Shown: positions 54,637 to 62,508 of the stretch, piece by piece
Layout: the number at the start of each line of letters is the position of its first letter
How positions within the stretch are numbered: the stretch's first letter is position 1
From: Streptomyces hawaiiensis
GTDB lineage: Bacteria > Actinomycetota > Actinomycetes > Streptomycetales > Streptomycetaceae
Direction: 5' to 3'
DNA: 64,000 nt
NCBI RefSeq assembly: GCF_004803895.1
Contig: NZ_CP021978.1
Location: 3,596,001-3,660,000, forward strand
The notes under the pieces: model-generated
The model's input: only the letters and a program-made list of their open reading frames with translations
Told to the model about the DNA's origin: nothing
Databases searched by the model: none
Made by a program: the position numbers and the translations under genes

Positions 54637-55590
54637 CTACCTCTCGTCCGCTTCGCCCCCTACCGTGAGCGTCTGACCGGGGTGGATGAGGTCGGGGTCG
54701 GCGCCGACCGCCTTCTCGTTGCCCTCGTAGAGCGCGTGCCATCCGCCGCTGACCCGAAGGGCGTCGGCGATGGACCAGAGACTGTCGCCGACACCCACGA
54801 TGTAGGCGCCTTCGGACTCTTCGCCGGAACTCTCGTCAGCGGGCGTGGAGTGACGCCCCGTGGGCTTCTCCGCACGTTCGCCCTCGGGTGCGCGGGTTTC
54901 GTCGGCGCTGGGACCGCGATGACGGCCGGAGCCGGTATCGGCCGACGCCGAGGAGTCCTCGTCCTGCTGCGATGTGCCCGATGTGCCGCCCTCGGAGGTG
55001 GCCGACGGAGAGGCGTCGGGCTGCCGATCCCGCGACGAACCGTCGGATTCGGGCGACTTGCCGGTCTTGGTGGTTTCGTCCTTCGACGGCGACGACGCGT
55101 CAGGCGAAGGGGATGAAGAAGGACTCTCAGAGGGGGGCGAACCCAGCGAGTCGAGCAATCCGGGCGAGTCCACCTCACCGGATGATTCGGATGAATCGGG
55201 TGATTCCGACCCTTTGTCCTGCTGGAGTCCCGAGAGCAGTCCGCAGGTGCGCCACGCGCCGACCCCCTGGTCGGCGAGGATTCTCTCGGCCACGGCTATC
55301 TGCTGAGAGCGACTGGCCAGATCGGCGCTCGCGGCGTAGTCGAGACCGCCGTGGTTCTCCCAGTCCTCCTGGGACAACTGCAGGCCGCCGTAGTAGCCGT
55401 TACCGCTGTTCTGGCTCCAGGCGCCGCCGGTCTCGCAGTCCGCGACCCGGTCCCAGGTCGTGCCGTCGGCCGCGCTGGCGCCAGAAGCCCCGAGGAGCGG
55501 GATCGCGATGGCGGAGCCGGTCACTCCGGCCGCCACGAGGAGAGCCGGAGCCTGGCGGGGGCGACGGTGCCGACCGTTCCCGGAGAGCAT
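54637..55590 (-). CDS. resuscitation-promoting factor-like transglycosylase with long acidic linker and LysM
   Basis: A 317-residue paralogue of the adjacent Rpf. A signal peptide (LLVAAGVTGSAIAIPLLGAS) is followed by the catalytic domain WDRVADCETGGAWSQNSGNG and the segment starting GGLQLSQEDWENHGG. A linker of about 140 residues is very rich in Ser, Pro, Asp and Glu (for example SPPSESPSSSPSPDASSPSK). A C-terminal LysM-like module ends it (AYIVGVGDSLWSIADALR, DLIHPGQTLTV). The serine-rich linker may span the wall or be O-glycosylated. It has its own promoter region with a palindrome. The gene following it (minus strand) is rpfA. Confidence 0.92.
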   Translation of the reverse strand: MLSGNGRHRRPRQAPALLVAAGVTGSAIAIPLLGASGASAADGTTWDRVADCETGGAWSQNSGNGYYGGLQLSQEDWENHGGLDYAASADLASRSQQIAVAERILADQGVGAWRTCGLLSGLQQDKGSESPDSSESSGEVDSPGLLDSLGSPPSESPSSSPSPDASSPSKDETTKTGKSPESDGSSRDRQPDASPSATSEGGTSGTSQQDEDSSASADTGSGRHRGPSADETRAPEGERAEKPTGRHSTPADESSGEESEGAYIVGVGDSLWSIADALRVSGGWHALYEGNEKAVGADPDLIHPGQTLTVGGEADER

Positions 55591-55674
55591 ACGGAGACCT
55601 TTCGCGAGACATCAGTGACCAACGCGGCGCGAAACCCGGGCCGCGTTGATGGGTGAACGTATCGGCAGACGATC

Positions 55675-55687
55675 ACTTGTCACAAGT
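55675..55687. promoter_or_regulatory. palindrome and GATCAC repeats upstream of the second rpf
   Basis: ACTTG-TCA-CAAGT lies 85 bp upstream of the rpf start. GATCAC occurs three times between 55671 and 55719. This is a candidate operator region for a germination or cell-wall regulator. Confidence 0.4.
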
Positions 55688-55712
55688 TCATGCCGCGCAG
55701 ATCACGTGAAGA

Positions 55713-56996
55713 TCACAAGTCTGATGTTTCGTCACTTTCAGCCGGCGCGAACTCCACCGGCAGGGTGCGCAGCCCGCGCATGATGAGGCCGCCGCGCCAT
55801 CTCAGCTCGGCCGGATCCGCGGCGAGCCGGAGGTCGGGGAGGCGGGTGAGAAGGGTGGCGAGCGCGGTCTGGCCCTCCAGCCGGGCGAGCGGGGCACCGA
55901 GGCAGTAGTGGATGCCGTGGCCGTACCCGAGGTGCTGGTTGTCACGGCGGGCGAGATCCAGCACGTCCGGACCGGCGAACCGCTCCGGGTCCCGGTCCGC
56001 GGCGGCCAGCACGACGAGAACGGGGTCGCCCGCCTCGATGCGCTGCCCGCCGAGGGTGAGGGGCTGCGTGGCGAAGCGCCAGGTGGCGAGTTCGACGGGG
56101 CCGTCGTAGCGCAGCAGTTCCTCTACGCCGGTCTCCAGGAGGCCGCTCTCCCCGGCGGCGAGGGACGCCTGGAGGCGTGCGCGCTCCTCGGGGTGGGTGA
56201 GCAGGGCGTAGGTGCCGTTGCCGATCAGGTTCACGGTCGTCTCGAAACCGGCGAACAGCAGGATGAAGGCCATGGCCGCCGCCTCGTTCTCGGTGAGGTG
56301 CTCACCGTGGTCGGAGGCGCGAATGAGGCCGGAGATGAGGTCCTCGCCGAGGGCGGGTTCGGCGGGCAGCGCCTCCCGCTTGCGGTGGATGAGGTCGGCG
56401 AGGTAGCCGCGCATCTTCTTCACGGACCGTGCCACGCCGCCCCTGGGCCCGCCCTGGTGACGGATCATCATGCCCGCCCAGTCACGGAAGTCGTCCTGGT
56501 CCTCGGGCGGGACGCCGAGCAGGTCGCAGATGGCGTAGATGGGGAGCGGGAAGGCGAACTCGTGGATCAGGTCGGCGGACCCCTTCCGCGCGAACCCGTC
56601 GATGAGGGTGTCGGTGAGCTCCTGCACCCGCGGGGCGAACTCGGCGACCCGGCGGGGCGTGAACGCCTTGGACACCAGCCGCCGCAGCCGGGTGTGGTCC
56701 GGCGGGTCGATGTTCAGCAGATGCGTCATCAGATCGGCCTTGCGCTCCCCGGGGATCCCGGTCTTGCCCTTGGCGTGCGCCGGTTCGTCGTGGTGCGCCG
56801 GGTTCTTGGAGAGCCGGTTGTCGGCGAGCGTCTGCTTGGCGTCGGCGTACCGCGTGACCAGCCAGGCCTCCACACCGCTGGGGAGCCGCGTCTTGTGGAC
56901 GGGGCTGTGCTCGCGGAGCCAGGCGTAGGCGGGGTAGGGGTTGCCGGCGAACTCCCACGAAAACAGCTCGGGCATCCCGGGCACTTCATGTCGCAT
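55713..56996 (-). CDS. cytochrome P450 (CYP107-like)
   Basis: A 427-residue soluble P450 monooxygenase. The I-helix is FILLFAGFETTVNLIG, the ExxR motif lies in GVEELLRYDGP, and the heme-cysteine loop is LGYGHGIHYCLGAPLARLEG. Position next to the rpf genes corresponds to S. coelicolor SCO3099 (CYP107U1), for which a developmental role has been proposed. No ferredoxin or reductase gene is adjacent, so redox partners act in trans. The substrate is unknown. Confidence 0.94.
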   Translation of the reverse strand: MRHEVPGMPELFSWEFAGNPYPAYAWLREHSPVHKTRLPSGVEAWLVTRYADAKQTLADNRLSKNPAHHDEPAHAKGKTGIPGERKADLMTHLLNIDPPDHTRLRRLVSKAFTPRRVAEFAPRVQELTDTLIDGFARKGSADLIHEFAFPLPIYAICDLLGVPPEDQDDFRDWAGMMIRHQGGPRGGVARSVKKMRGYLADLIHRKREALPAEPALGEDLISGLIRASDHGEHLTENEAAAMAFILLFAGFETTVNLIGNGTYALLTHPEERARLQASLAAGESGLLETGVEELLRYDGPVELATWRFATQPLTLGGQRIEAGDPVLVVLAAADRDPERFAGPDVLDLARRDNQHLGYGHGIHYCLGAPLARLEGQTALATLLTRLPDLRLAADPAELRWRGGLIMRGLRTLPVEFAPAESDETSDL

Positions 56997-57085
56997 GCCA
57001 TGACCCTACGCAGCGCCTGCGGCGGCACCGGCGCCACTGTCAGAGGTCGGCACTACTCTGACGGCGTCGAGGCCAGGGGGACCGG

Positions 57086-57442
57086 GTGCTGGAAGGTGTA
57101 CTGATCGCGGAGAGCCTGCGGGTGGGCGCCGAGCCGGCCGGTGTGCCGCTGCGGGTCACGAAGATCACGAGGGTGGCGGTGGAGGGCGCGGCGGCCGGGC
57201 AGCCGGGGCAGTGGACGCTCCTGGACTTCGCCGACGCGGAGCGGCCGGCCGAGCGGCCGGCGGACTGCCTGGCCCCGGCCGGGGGCTGGTACGTCAACTA
57301 CAACACCGGCACGGAGGCGTTCGTGGTGTTCGCCGGCAGGGTCTTCCGCTATCCACGCCGGCAGACGGAGGGGCGCCTGCCGGCGCAGCGGTACGCCCGC
57401 TCCCTCGGGATCCCCGAGGCGCAGCTGGACTGGGAGGACTGA
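57086..57442 (+). CDS. conserved hypothetical protein
   Basis: A 118-residue soluble protein of unknown family, mostly beta (LIAESLRVGAEPAGVPLRVT, WTLLDFADAE, GGWYVNYNTGTEAFVVFAGR), with a short C-terminal helix ending QLDWED. The GTG is preceded by GGGGGA. It is divergent from the P450 gene and convergent with mazG after ten bases. Confidence 0.75.
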   Translation: MLEGVLIAESLRVGAEPAGVPLRVTKITRVAVEGAAAGQPGQWTLLDFADAERPAERPADCLAPAGGWYVNYNTGTEAFVVFAGRVFRYPRRQTEGRLPAQRYARSLGIPEAQLDWED

Positions 57443-57452
57443 CCCGGCGGGC

Positions 57453-58511
57453 TCAGCTCTCCGCCTCCCTGATCGCGTCCCGGTACGCGCGGGCCGCGGC
57501 TCTCAGGGCCGCTTCCGGGTCGACGCCCTCCGATTCGGCGCGGACGGCCAAGGCCAGGAGGTCGTAGCCGATGCCTTCGACGGGTGGCAGCGGTATGTCC
57601 AGGTCCGCTGTGCGGGCGCGGGAGGCCAGCTTGGCGGCGAGGGCCAGGCCGGGCTGACCGAGGGGGATGCCCTCGGTGATCGAGGTGCGCTGCTTCTCGA
57701 CCGCCTTGGTGCGCAGCCAGTGCTCCTTGACCTCCTCGGGGGTGCTGGCCGTCGCGTCGCCGAAGACATGCGGATGGCGGTGGATCAGCTTGGCGACGAT
57801 GCCACCGGCCACGTCGTCGATGGAGAAGGGGGTCTCCCCATTTTCCGGGCGGGCCTCTTCAGCGATGCGGGCGTGGAACACGACCTGGAGCAGGACGTCG
57901 CCGAGCTCCTCGCGCAGTTCGTCGCGGTCGCCCTCCTCGATCGCCTCGACGAGTTCGTACGCCTCCTCGATGCCGTACTTGGCCAGGCCCTTGTGGGTCT
58001 GCTGGGAGGACCAGGGGCACTCGGCGCGGATGCGGTCCATGACCTGGACGAGGTCGAGGAGCCGGGCGCCGGGGAGGTCGTAGGAGGCCGGCAGCAGCTC
58101 CAGCTCGGGCATGGCGATCCGGCCGGTGCCGGCGAGGCGTGCCAGGCCGTCCGTCAGGACCGGTTCGCCCTCGCCCGTCGCCACCACGACCACCGTGTGC
58201 CCGCCGGCGCAGGTGTCGACCAGTTCCTCGGCGGTCGGGGACGCCTCGGCGACGGTGATCCCCGCCTCGCGCAGATACGGCAGCTGCGGGTGCGTGCCGT
58301 CCGCGCACAGCACCCGGTCGGCCGCGTGCAGAGCCTGCCAGGCGGGCCAGGAGAGCAGACCGGGGGCGACGCGGTGGCTGGTGGTGAGCAGGACGATGCG
58401 GCCGGGGGCGGCGGCCGCGTCGGGAGCGGTCCGCTCGGGGCCCGGGGTGGCTTCGGGGCTGGGAGCGGTCCACTCACGGCCCGGGGTGGCTTCGGGGCTG
58501 TTGGCGTTCAC
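57453..58511 (-). CDS. mazG: nucleoside triphosphate pyrophosphohydrolase MazG
   Basis: A 352-residue house-cleaning NTP pyrophosphatase hydrolysing aberrant (d)NTPs. The catalytic MazG domain is typical: RIRAECPWSSQQTHKGLAKY, the EExxE-like helix GIEEAYELVEAIEEGD and ELREELGDVLLQVVFHA (metal ligands), then IDDVAGGIVAKLIHRHPHVF. The N-terminal third (TTSHRVAPGLLSWPAWQALH, VVVVATGEGEP) is a tetrapyrrole-methylase-like extension seen in actinobacterial MazG. The first 30 residues contain an imperfect tandem repeat, SPEATPG(x)E(x)TAP, present also at DNA level. Confidence 0.93.
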   Translation of the reverse strand: MNANSPEATPGREWTAPSPEATPGPERTAPDAAAAPGRIVLLTTSHRVAPGLLSWPAWQALHAADRVLCADGTHPQLPYLREAGITVAEASPTAEELVDTCAGGHTVVVVATGEGEPVLTDGLARLAGTGRIAMPELELLPASYDLPGARLLDLVQVMDRIRAECPWSSQQTHKGLAKYGIEEAYELVEAIEEGDRDELREELGDVLLQVVFHARIAEEARPENGETPFSIDDVAGGIVAKLIHRHPHVFGDATASTPEEVKEHWLRTKAVEKQRTSITEGIPLGQPGLALAAKLASRARTADLDIPLPPVEGIGYDLLALAVRAESEGVDPEAALRAAARAYRDAIREAES

Positions 58512-58549
58512 GGTTCGAAGCTATCCCACGCCGCCGACAGTCCCGGAAG

Positions 58550-58558
58550 TTATCCACA
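58550..58558. promoter_or_regulatory. isolated DnaA-box-like 9-mer
   Basis: TTATCCACA, the classic DnaA box sequence, occurs once, 39-47 bp upstream of the mazG start. Streptomyces DnaA prefers TTGTCCACA, and there is no cluster, so it is at most a single regulatory site. Confidence 0.3.
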
Positions 58559-58581
58559 GGGCCCGGAGGTGGGCGGGTGTC

Positions 58582-59229
58582 CTACATGCCCTGCTGGGTC
58601 TGCGCCGCCGTGACGTCCCGCAGCCACGGCGTCTTGGCGTCCGCACGGCTGCTCTTCTGGACGTCCCAGGTGCCGTAGCGCGGGTTGAGGTCGACGTTCA
58701 GGTCCTCGGAGGCCTCGGAGAGGGCCTTCCAGAACTCGGGGCGGCCGGTGTCCGTGCCGAGCTTCTCGGCGAGCTTCTGGGCCTCCAGCTGGAGGCGGAG
58801 GTTCTCCTCGAGGCGCTGCGGCGGGATGCCGTACTGCTGGAGCCAGGTCGTCTCCAGCGCCTTGGCGCCACCGGCCTGCTGTTCCAGGCCGGAGCGCATC
58901 GCCTGGATCTCCTTGCGGGAGACGCTCACTCCGGCGTCCTGGGCGGCGCGGTGCAGCACCCGGTCCAGGACCATGGTCTGCAGGGTGTCGCGGGTCAGGG
59001 TGCCTGTCCTGGCGATGGCCTGCTGGTACTGCGCCTCGTCCCGCACGGCCGCCCGCTGGGCCGCGCGTACCTCGCCGACCCGCTCGTCCAGCTGGGAGAC
59101 GGTGATCCGCTGGCCGCCCACCACCGCTGCCGCGCCGGGATGCGCGTCGTTTCCGCAGGCGGTGAGAAGGGGCGCCGCGGCGGCGATCGCTGCGGTGAGG
59201 ACGAGCGCGGTGCGACGGCGGCGGTGCAA
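58582..59229 (-). CDS. SurA-like N-terminal domain lipoprotein
   Basis: A 215-residue exported lipoprotein. The signal peptide (RRRRTALVLTAAIAAAAPLL) ends in the lipobox LTAC, the cysteine being the lipidation site. The mature part begins GNDAHPGAAAVVGGQRITVS and continues with SurA N-terminal chaperone helices (YQQAIARTGTLTRDTLQTMV, LEENLRLQLEAQKLAEKLG). No parvulin domain follows, so it should be a chaperone-like protein without prolyl-isomerase activity. The start is TTG with GGGAGG five bases upstream. It is upstream of mazG and downstream of the kinase genes by strand order. Confidence 0.88.
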   Translation of the reverse strand: MHRRRRTALVLTAAIAAAAPLLTACGNDAHPGAAAVVGGQRITVSQLDERVGEVRAAQRAAVRDEAQYQQAIARTGTLTRDTLQTMVLDRVLHRAAQDAGVSVSRKEIQAMRSGLEQQAGGAKALETTWLQQYGIPPQRLEENLRLQLEAQKLAEKLGTDTGRPEFWKALSEASEDLNVDLNPRYGTWDVQKSSRADAKTPWLRDVTAAQTQQGM

Positions 59230-59370
59230 GGAAACCTCCCGAGGAGATTGTGCGACGGTGCACAAGGTCTTGCGATGATCGATGGTAGGCAGTGTCCAAG
59301 CTCTGGCCAACCCATTCGACCAACGATTCACCGGGACTTCCGGCACCGCCGCGCCACCCCGGGGCGCTCG

Positions 59371-60909
59371 TCAGCCGCGGACCTGCCCCAGCCACTGCAG
59401 CGTCCTGCGGATCTCCGCACCGAGCGGGTGCCCGGGGCCATGGGTGCGCTCCACGTCGTGCAGCAGCCGGGCGAGGGTGTCGTGGGCGGCGCTTCGGTCG
59501 CCGAGGGCGAGCAGGAGATGCCCGATACGGCGGCGGACGTCGTGCGCGAGTTCGGGGCCGCCGGCGGCGACGTACTGGTTCTCGTAGTACGGCAGCACCG
59601 CCCGGTACTCGGCGAGCGCCGCGGCCGGTTCGCCCAGCTGTTCGAGGCACTGGGCGGCCTCGTAGCGGTGGCGCAGGGCCTGCGGGTCGGCCTGGCCCGC
59701 CTCCGCGGCGCGTTCGTCGGCGAGGCGGCGCAGCTCGGGCAGGGCGCGGCGGTACTGGCCGTCGTCCAGGAGCGTCGCCGCGTACTGCTTGCGCAGGGTG
59801 CGCACGACCGGGGAGTGCGCGCCGTGCTGTTCGGCCGCGGCGGGCAGGATCGCGCCGAGGATGTCGACGGCCTGGGTGACACGGCCCTCGCCGAGGAGCC
59901 GTTTGACCTCGTCGACGGCGCGGACGATGTCCGTCTGCCCCGGTGGGTCGGTGACGGGCCCGGCGGGCGTGGGCTGGGGCGCGGGGGTGCGCGCACGATC
60001 CGGCCAGGGGGCGTGCGGGCGCAGGAACGGGCGGGTGGGGTCCAGGGCCGCTCCGGTGGGCGTCCCTCGCGCGGGCAGGAGCAGCTCCAGGTGCTCGTAG
60101 ACCTCCTGTGCGGAGGCGGGCCGGTGCTGCGGGTCCTTGGCGAGCAGGCGCAGGACGAGCGCTTCCAGGGCCTCGGGGACTTCGGGACGGATGCGGCGCA
60201 CGGGCAGCGGGGGCTCGTACAGGTGCCGGTGCAGGACGCCGAGGGCCGTGGAGCCGGAGAAGGGCACGTCGCCGCTGAGCAGTTCGTGCAGGACCACGCC
60301 GAGCGCGTACAGGTCGGTGTAGGGGCCGACCGCGCCGCCCATCGCCTGTTCCGGGGCCATGTAGGCGGGCGAGCCGATGGGGGTGCCGGTGTGGGTGAGG
60401 CGGGTGGTGTCCGCGTCCATGACGGAGGCTACGCCGAGGTCGAGGACGGTGACCGTGCCGTCCTGTTTCACCATCACGTTGCGCGGCTTGAGGTCGCGGT
60501 GGACGATCGGCACGGCGTGCACGGCGCTCAGCACGGCGCACAGCTGCGCGGCGACCGCGACCGCCCACTGCCAGGGGTACGGGTCGTGCTCGGCGAGGTG
60601 GCCGGCGAGGTCGGCGCCGTCGATGTACTGCATGACGAGGAACAGTTCCTCGCCCTCACTGCCCGCGTCGTGCACGGTGACCAGGCCGGGGTGGTCGACC
60701 TGCGCGGTCACCCGGCACTCGCGCACGAAGCGGCGGCGCAGTTCCTCCGCGTCCTGGCCGGCCACCTTGTCGGGGCGCAGCAGCTTCACCGCCACGCGCC
60801 GGTCGAGCCGCTGGTCGTAGGCCGTCCAGACCTGGCCCATGCCGCCCTGCCCGAGGACGGTGGACAGTTCGTAGCGATCGGCGACGACCCGTCCCGCCGC
60901 CGCGGTCAC
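59371..60909 (-). CDS. serine/threonine protein kinase with C-terminal TPR-like region
   Basis: A 512-residue cytosolic Hanks-type kinase. Motifs are the P-loop LGQGGMGQVW, VK lysine in RVAVKLLRP, catalytic VHRDLKPRNVMV, DLG in place of DFG (VLDLGVASV), and SPAYMAPEQAMG. A Pro-rich linker (about 285-325) leads to a C-terminal helical region of paired TPR-like repeats (LPELRRLADERAAEAGQ, ALRHRYEAAQCLEQLGE, AALAEYRAVLPYYENQ). There is no transmembrane helix or PASTA domain, unlike PknB. The GTG overlaps the stop of the preceding membrane-protein gene (GTGA), so the two are coupled. Confidence 0.93.
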   Translation of the reverse strand: MTAAAGRVVADRYELSTVLGQGGMGQVWTAYDQRLDRRVAVKLLRPDKVAGQDAEELRRRFVRECRVTAQVDHPGLVTVHDAGSEGEELFLVMQYIDGADLAGHLAEHDPYPWQWAVAVAAQLCAVLSAVHAVPIVHRDLKPRNVMVKQDGTVTVLDLGVASVMDADTTRLTHTGTPIGSPAYMAPEQAMGGAVGPYTDLYALGVVLHELLSGDVPFSGSTALGVLHRHLYEPPLPVRRIRPEVPEALEALVLRLLAKDPQHRPASAQEVYEHLELLLPARGTPTGAALDPTRPFLRPHAPWPDRARTPAPQPTPAGPVTDPPGQTDIVRAVDEVKRLLGEGRVTQAVDILGAILPAAAEQHGAHSPVVRTLRKQYAATLLDDGQYRRALPELRRLADERAAEAGQADPQALRHRYEAAQCLEQLGEPAAALAEYRAVLPYYENQYVAAGGPELAHDVRRRIGHLLLALGDRSAAHDTLARLLHDVERTHGPGHPLGAEIRRTLQWLGQVRG

Positions 60910-61538
60910 CGTCCGCCCTCGTGGTTGCCGTCCCGGTGGCCTTCGCCCTCGTGGCGGCGCAGGTAGTCGCTGAGCTCGTCGAGTTCGGCACGGACCTGGT
61001 CGATGCGGGCCGGAGCGGGGCGCTGGGCGGGCGGGGGCGGCTGGATCGGGCCCGGGGTCTGGGGTGTGGCGTCGTGGGGTACCGGTGTGTGGGGTGCCGG
61101 GGGCCGCGGGACGGGCGTGGACGCCGGAGCGTAGGGCGGCGCGGGGGGCGGATAGCCGTACGGGGTGTGCACGACGGTCGGTGCGTGGGGCGAGGCGTGA
61201 CCGGCGATCTTGCGCTGCTCGCCGTGGTGGCCGATGTCCACGACGAGGAAGTGGACGGCGGCGCCCACCCCGAGCAGCAGGATCATGGCCAGCGCGATGT
61301 CGGTCCGGTAGTCGTCCTCCGGCAGCGCGCCGATCACGGCGAAGCCGGCGATGGACAGCGGCAGGCTCACCCAGGCCAGCGCCCAGTCGAGGACCCGTCC
61401 GCGCAGGACGGCCACCCGGAACAGCGGTACGCAGGCCAGCACGCCGCACGTGAGGAAACCGGCTGCGGCGAACAGCACACGCAGGGAGATGACCGTTGCC
61501 GCGCTGCGGGGAGGCGGCGCCGCGCCGTGGCCGTACAT
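60906..61538 (-). CDS. membrane protein with Pro-rich tail, coupled to the Ser/Thr kinase
   Basis: A 210-residue membrane protein. Three predicted helices (LRVLFAAAGFLTCGVLACVP; WVSLPLSIAGFAVIGAL; ALAMILLLGVGAAVHFLVV) are followed by a cytosolic Pro-rich region (PPPAPPYAPASTPVPRPPAP) and a short acidic helix (RIDQVRAELDELSDYLRR). Translational coupling to the kinase suggests that it recruits the kinase to the membrane or is its substrate; this is inference. The ATG has GGAG five bases upstream. Confidence 0.75.
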   Translation of the reverse strand: MYGHGAAPPPRSAATVISLRVLFAAAGFLTCGVLACVPLFRVAVLRGRVLDWALAWVSLPLSIAGFAVIGALPEDDYRTDIALAMILLLGVGAAVHFLVVDIGHHGEQRKIAGHASPHAPTVVHTPYGYPPPAPPYAPASTPVPRPPAPHTPVPHDATPQTPGPIQPPPPAQRPAPARIDQVRAELDELSDYLRRHEGEGHRDGNHEGGR

Positions 61539-61724
61539 GACTGCTCCTGGACCGGTGTGGCCGATGGGGACGGACGTGCGAGTGACAGACCCTGTTGGGG
61601 AATCCGAGCGTATAGCCCGACACGGACAACCGGTCACGGGTTGTACCGAACCGTTGTCATGCTGATCACTTCGTGTGAACAGTCCGCCCCCGAGCCGGTC
61701 GTGAGCCGTACGGTCCGTCACGCC

Positions 61725-62468
61725 CTACAAGCGGTGCCGCATCCACACGTTGGGCTCGACGTACACCGCGTACCCGCGCGCCGGCTCGCAGCGCACCGGC
61801 ACCAGACCGCCCGGCACCTCGATGTCGCCGTCGGTGTCGAAGGGCAGGCCCGTCCAGCGGCGCCAGTCCGCGAGGGTGGCGGCCACCGTCATGGACGCCG
61901 GTGCCACCGAGTCGATGGTGGCACCGGCCCGGGCGTGGACGCGCAGCCACGGGTCCTGGGGCAGACCGTCGGGGCGGACGCGGTGGGCGTACTCCTCCAT
62001 CGGCGTGTGCGGTTCCAGGTGCTTGGCGTTGGGGCGGACCGGGGCGACGACCTCGCGGAAGCCGCGGGCCCGGGCGTTGTCGCGCATGGCCGAGAGCATC
62101 ACCGCGGACAGGCCGCGGCCCTGCGCCTGCGGGGCGATGGAGACCGAGACCGCGCTGACGGTGTCGGGCCGGACACCGCGCCGCAGATCGGAGAAGGCCC
62201 ATACCAGCACCGCGTCCCACCCGTTGCCCGGCAGCCGGCCGCGGTCTTCGGCACCGAGGGCGAACGGCACGCTGTACGCGTTCGCCACGATCTCGCCCTG
62301 CTCGTCCTCGGCGAACAGGACGTACTCCGGGAGTTCGGCGGCGATCCTCGGGAAGTGGGCGGCGCCCACGAGGTCCTGGATCACGAACTCCGGCCAGGTG
62401 TCCGCCATCCCGACGACTCGCTCCAGCATGTCCGGGCGGTCGGCGAGGCTCGATATCTTCGGCTGCAT
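61725..62468 (-). CDS. GNAT family N-acetyltransferase
   Basis: A 247-residue GNAT protein. The acetyl-CoA-binding segment is SAVSVSIAPQAQGRGLSAVML (Q/RxxGxG/A motif as QAQGRG) followed by ARARGFREVVAPVRPN. An N-terminal arm and a C-terminal beta domain (VHARAGATIDSVAPASMTVA) frame it. The substrate is unknown. I chose the ATG beginning MQPKISSLADRP; no good ribosome site precedes it. It follows the MFS gene by 40 bp on the same strand, so the two may be cotranscribed (resistance-type pairing). Confidence 0.85.
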   Translation of the reverse strand: MQPKISSLADRPDMLERVVGMADTWPEFVIQDLVGAAHFPRIAAELPEYVLFAEDEQGEIVANAYSVPFALGAEDRGRLPGNGWDAVLVWAFSDLRRGVRPDTVSAVSVSIAPQAQGRGLSAVMLSAMRDNARARGFREVVAPVRPNAKHLEPHTPMEEYAHRVRPDGLPQDPWLRVHARAGATIDSVAPASMTVAATLADWRRWTGLPFDTDGDIEVPGGLVPVRCEPARGYAVYVEPNVWMRHRL

Positions 62469-62508
62469 GCGATCACGGTAGACACGCGGGCGGACGCCCG
62501 GAACCCAA

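Noticed and set aside
55713..56996. P450 as part of a natural-product cluster with neighbouring genes
   Set aside because: Flanked by conserved rpf, hypothetical and mazG genes; no core biosynthetic enzymes or redox partners nearby.
58550..58558. Replication origin suggested by a DnaA-box 9-mer
   Set aside because: Single box, no AT-rich unwinding region, and no dnaA/dnaN nearby.
59371..61629. 752-codon frame suggesting a kinase fused to an upstream domain
   Set aside because: Upstream of the GTG at 60909 it is a shadow of the coupled membrane-protein gene; the kinase starts at the GTGA overlap.
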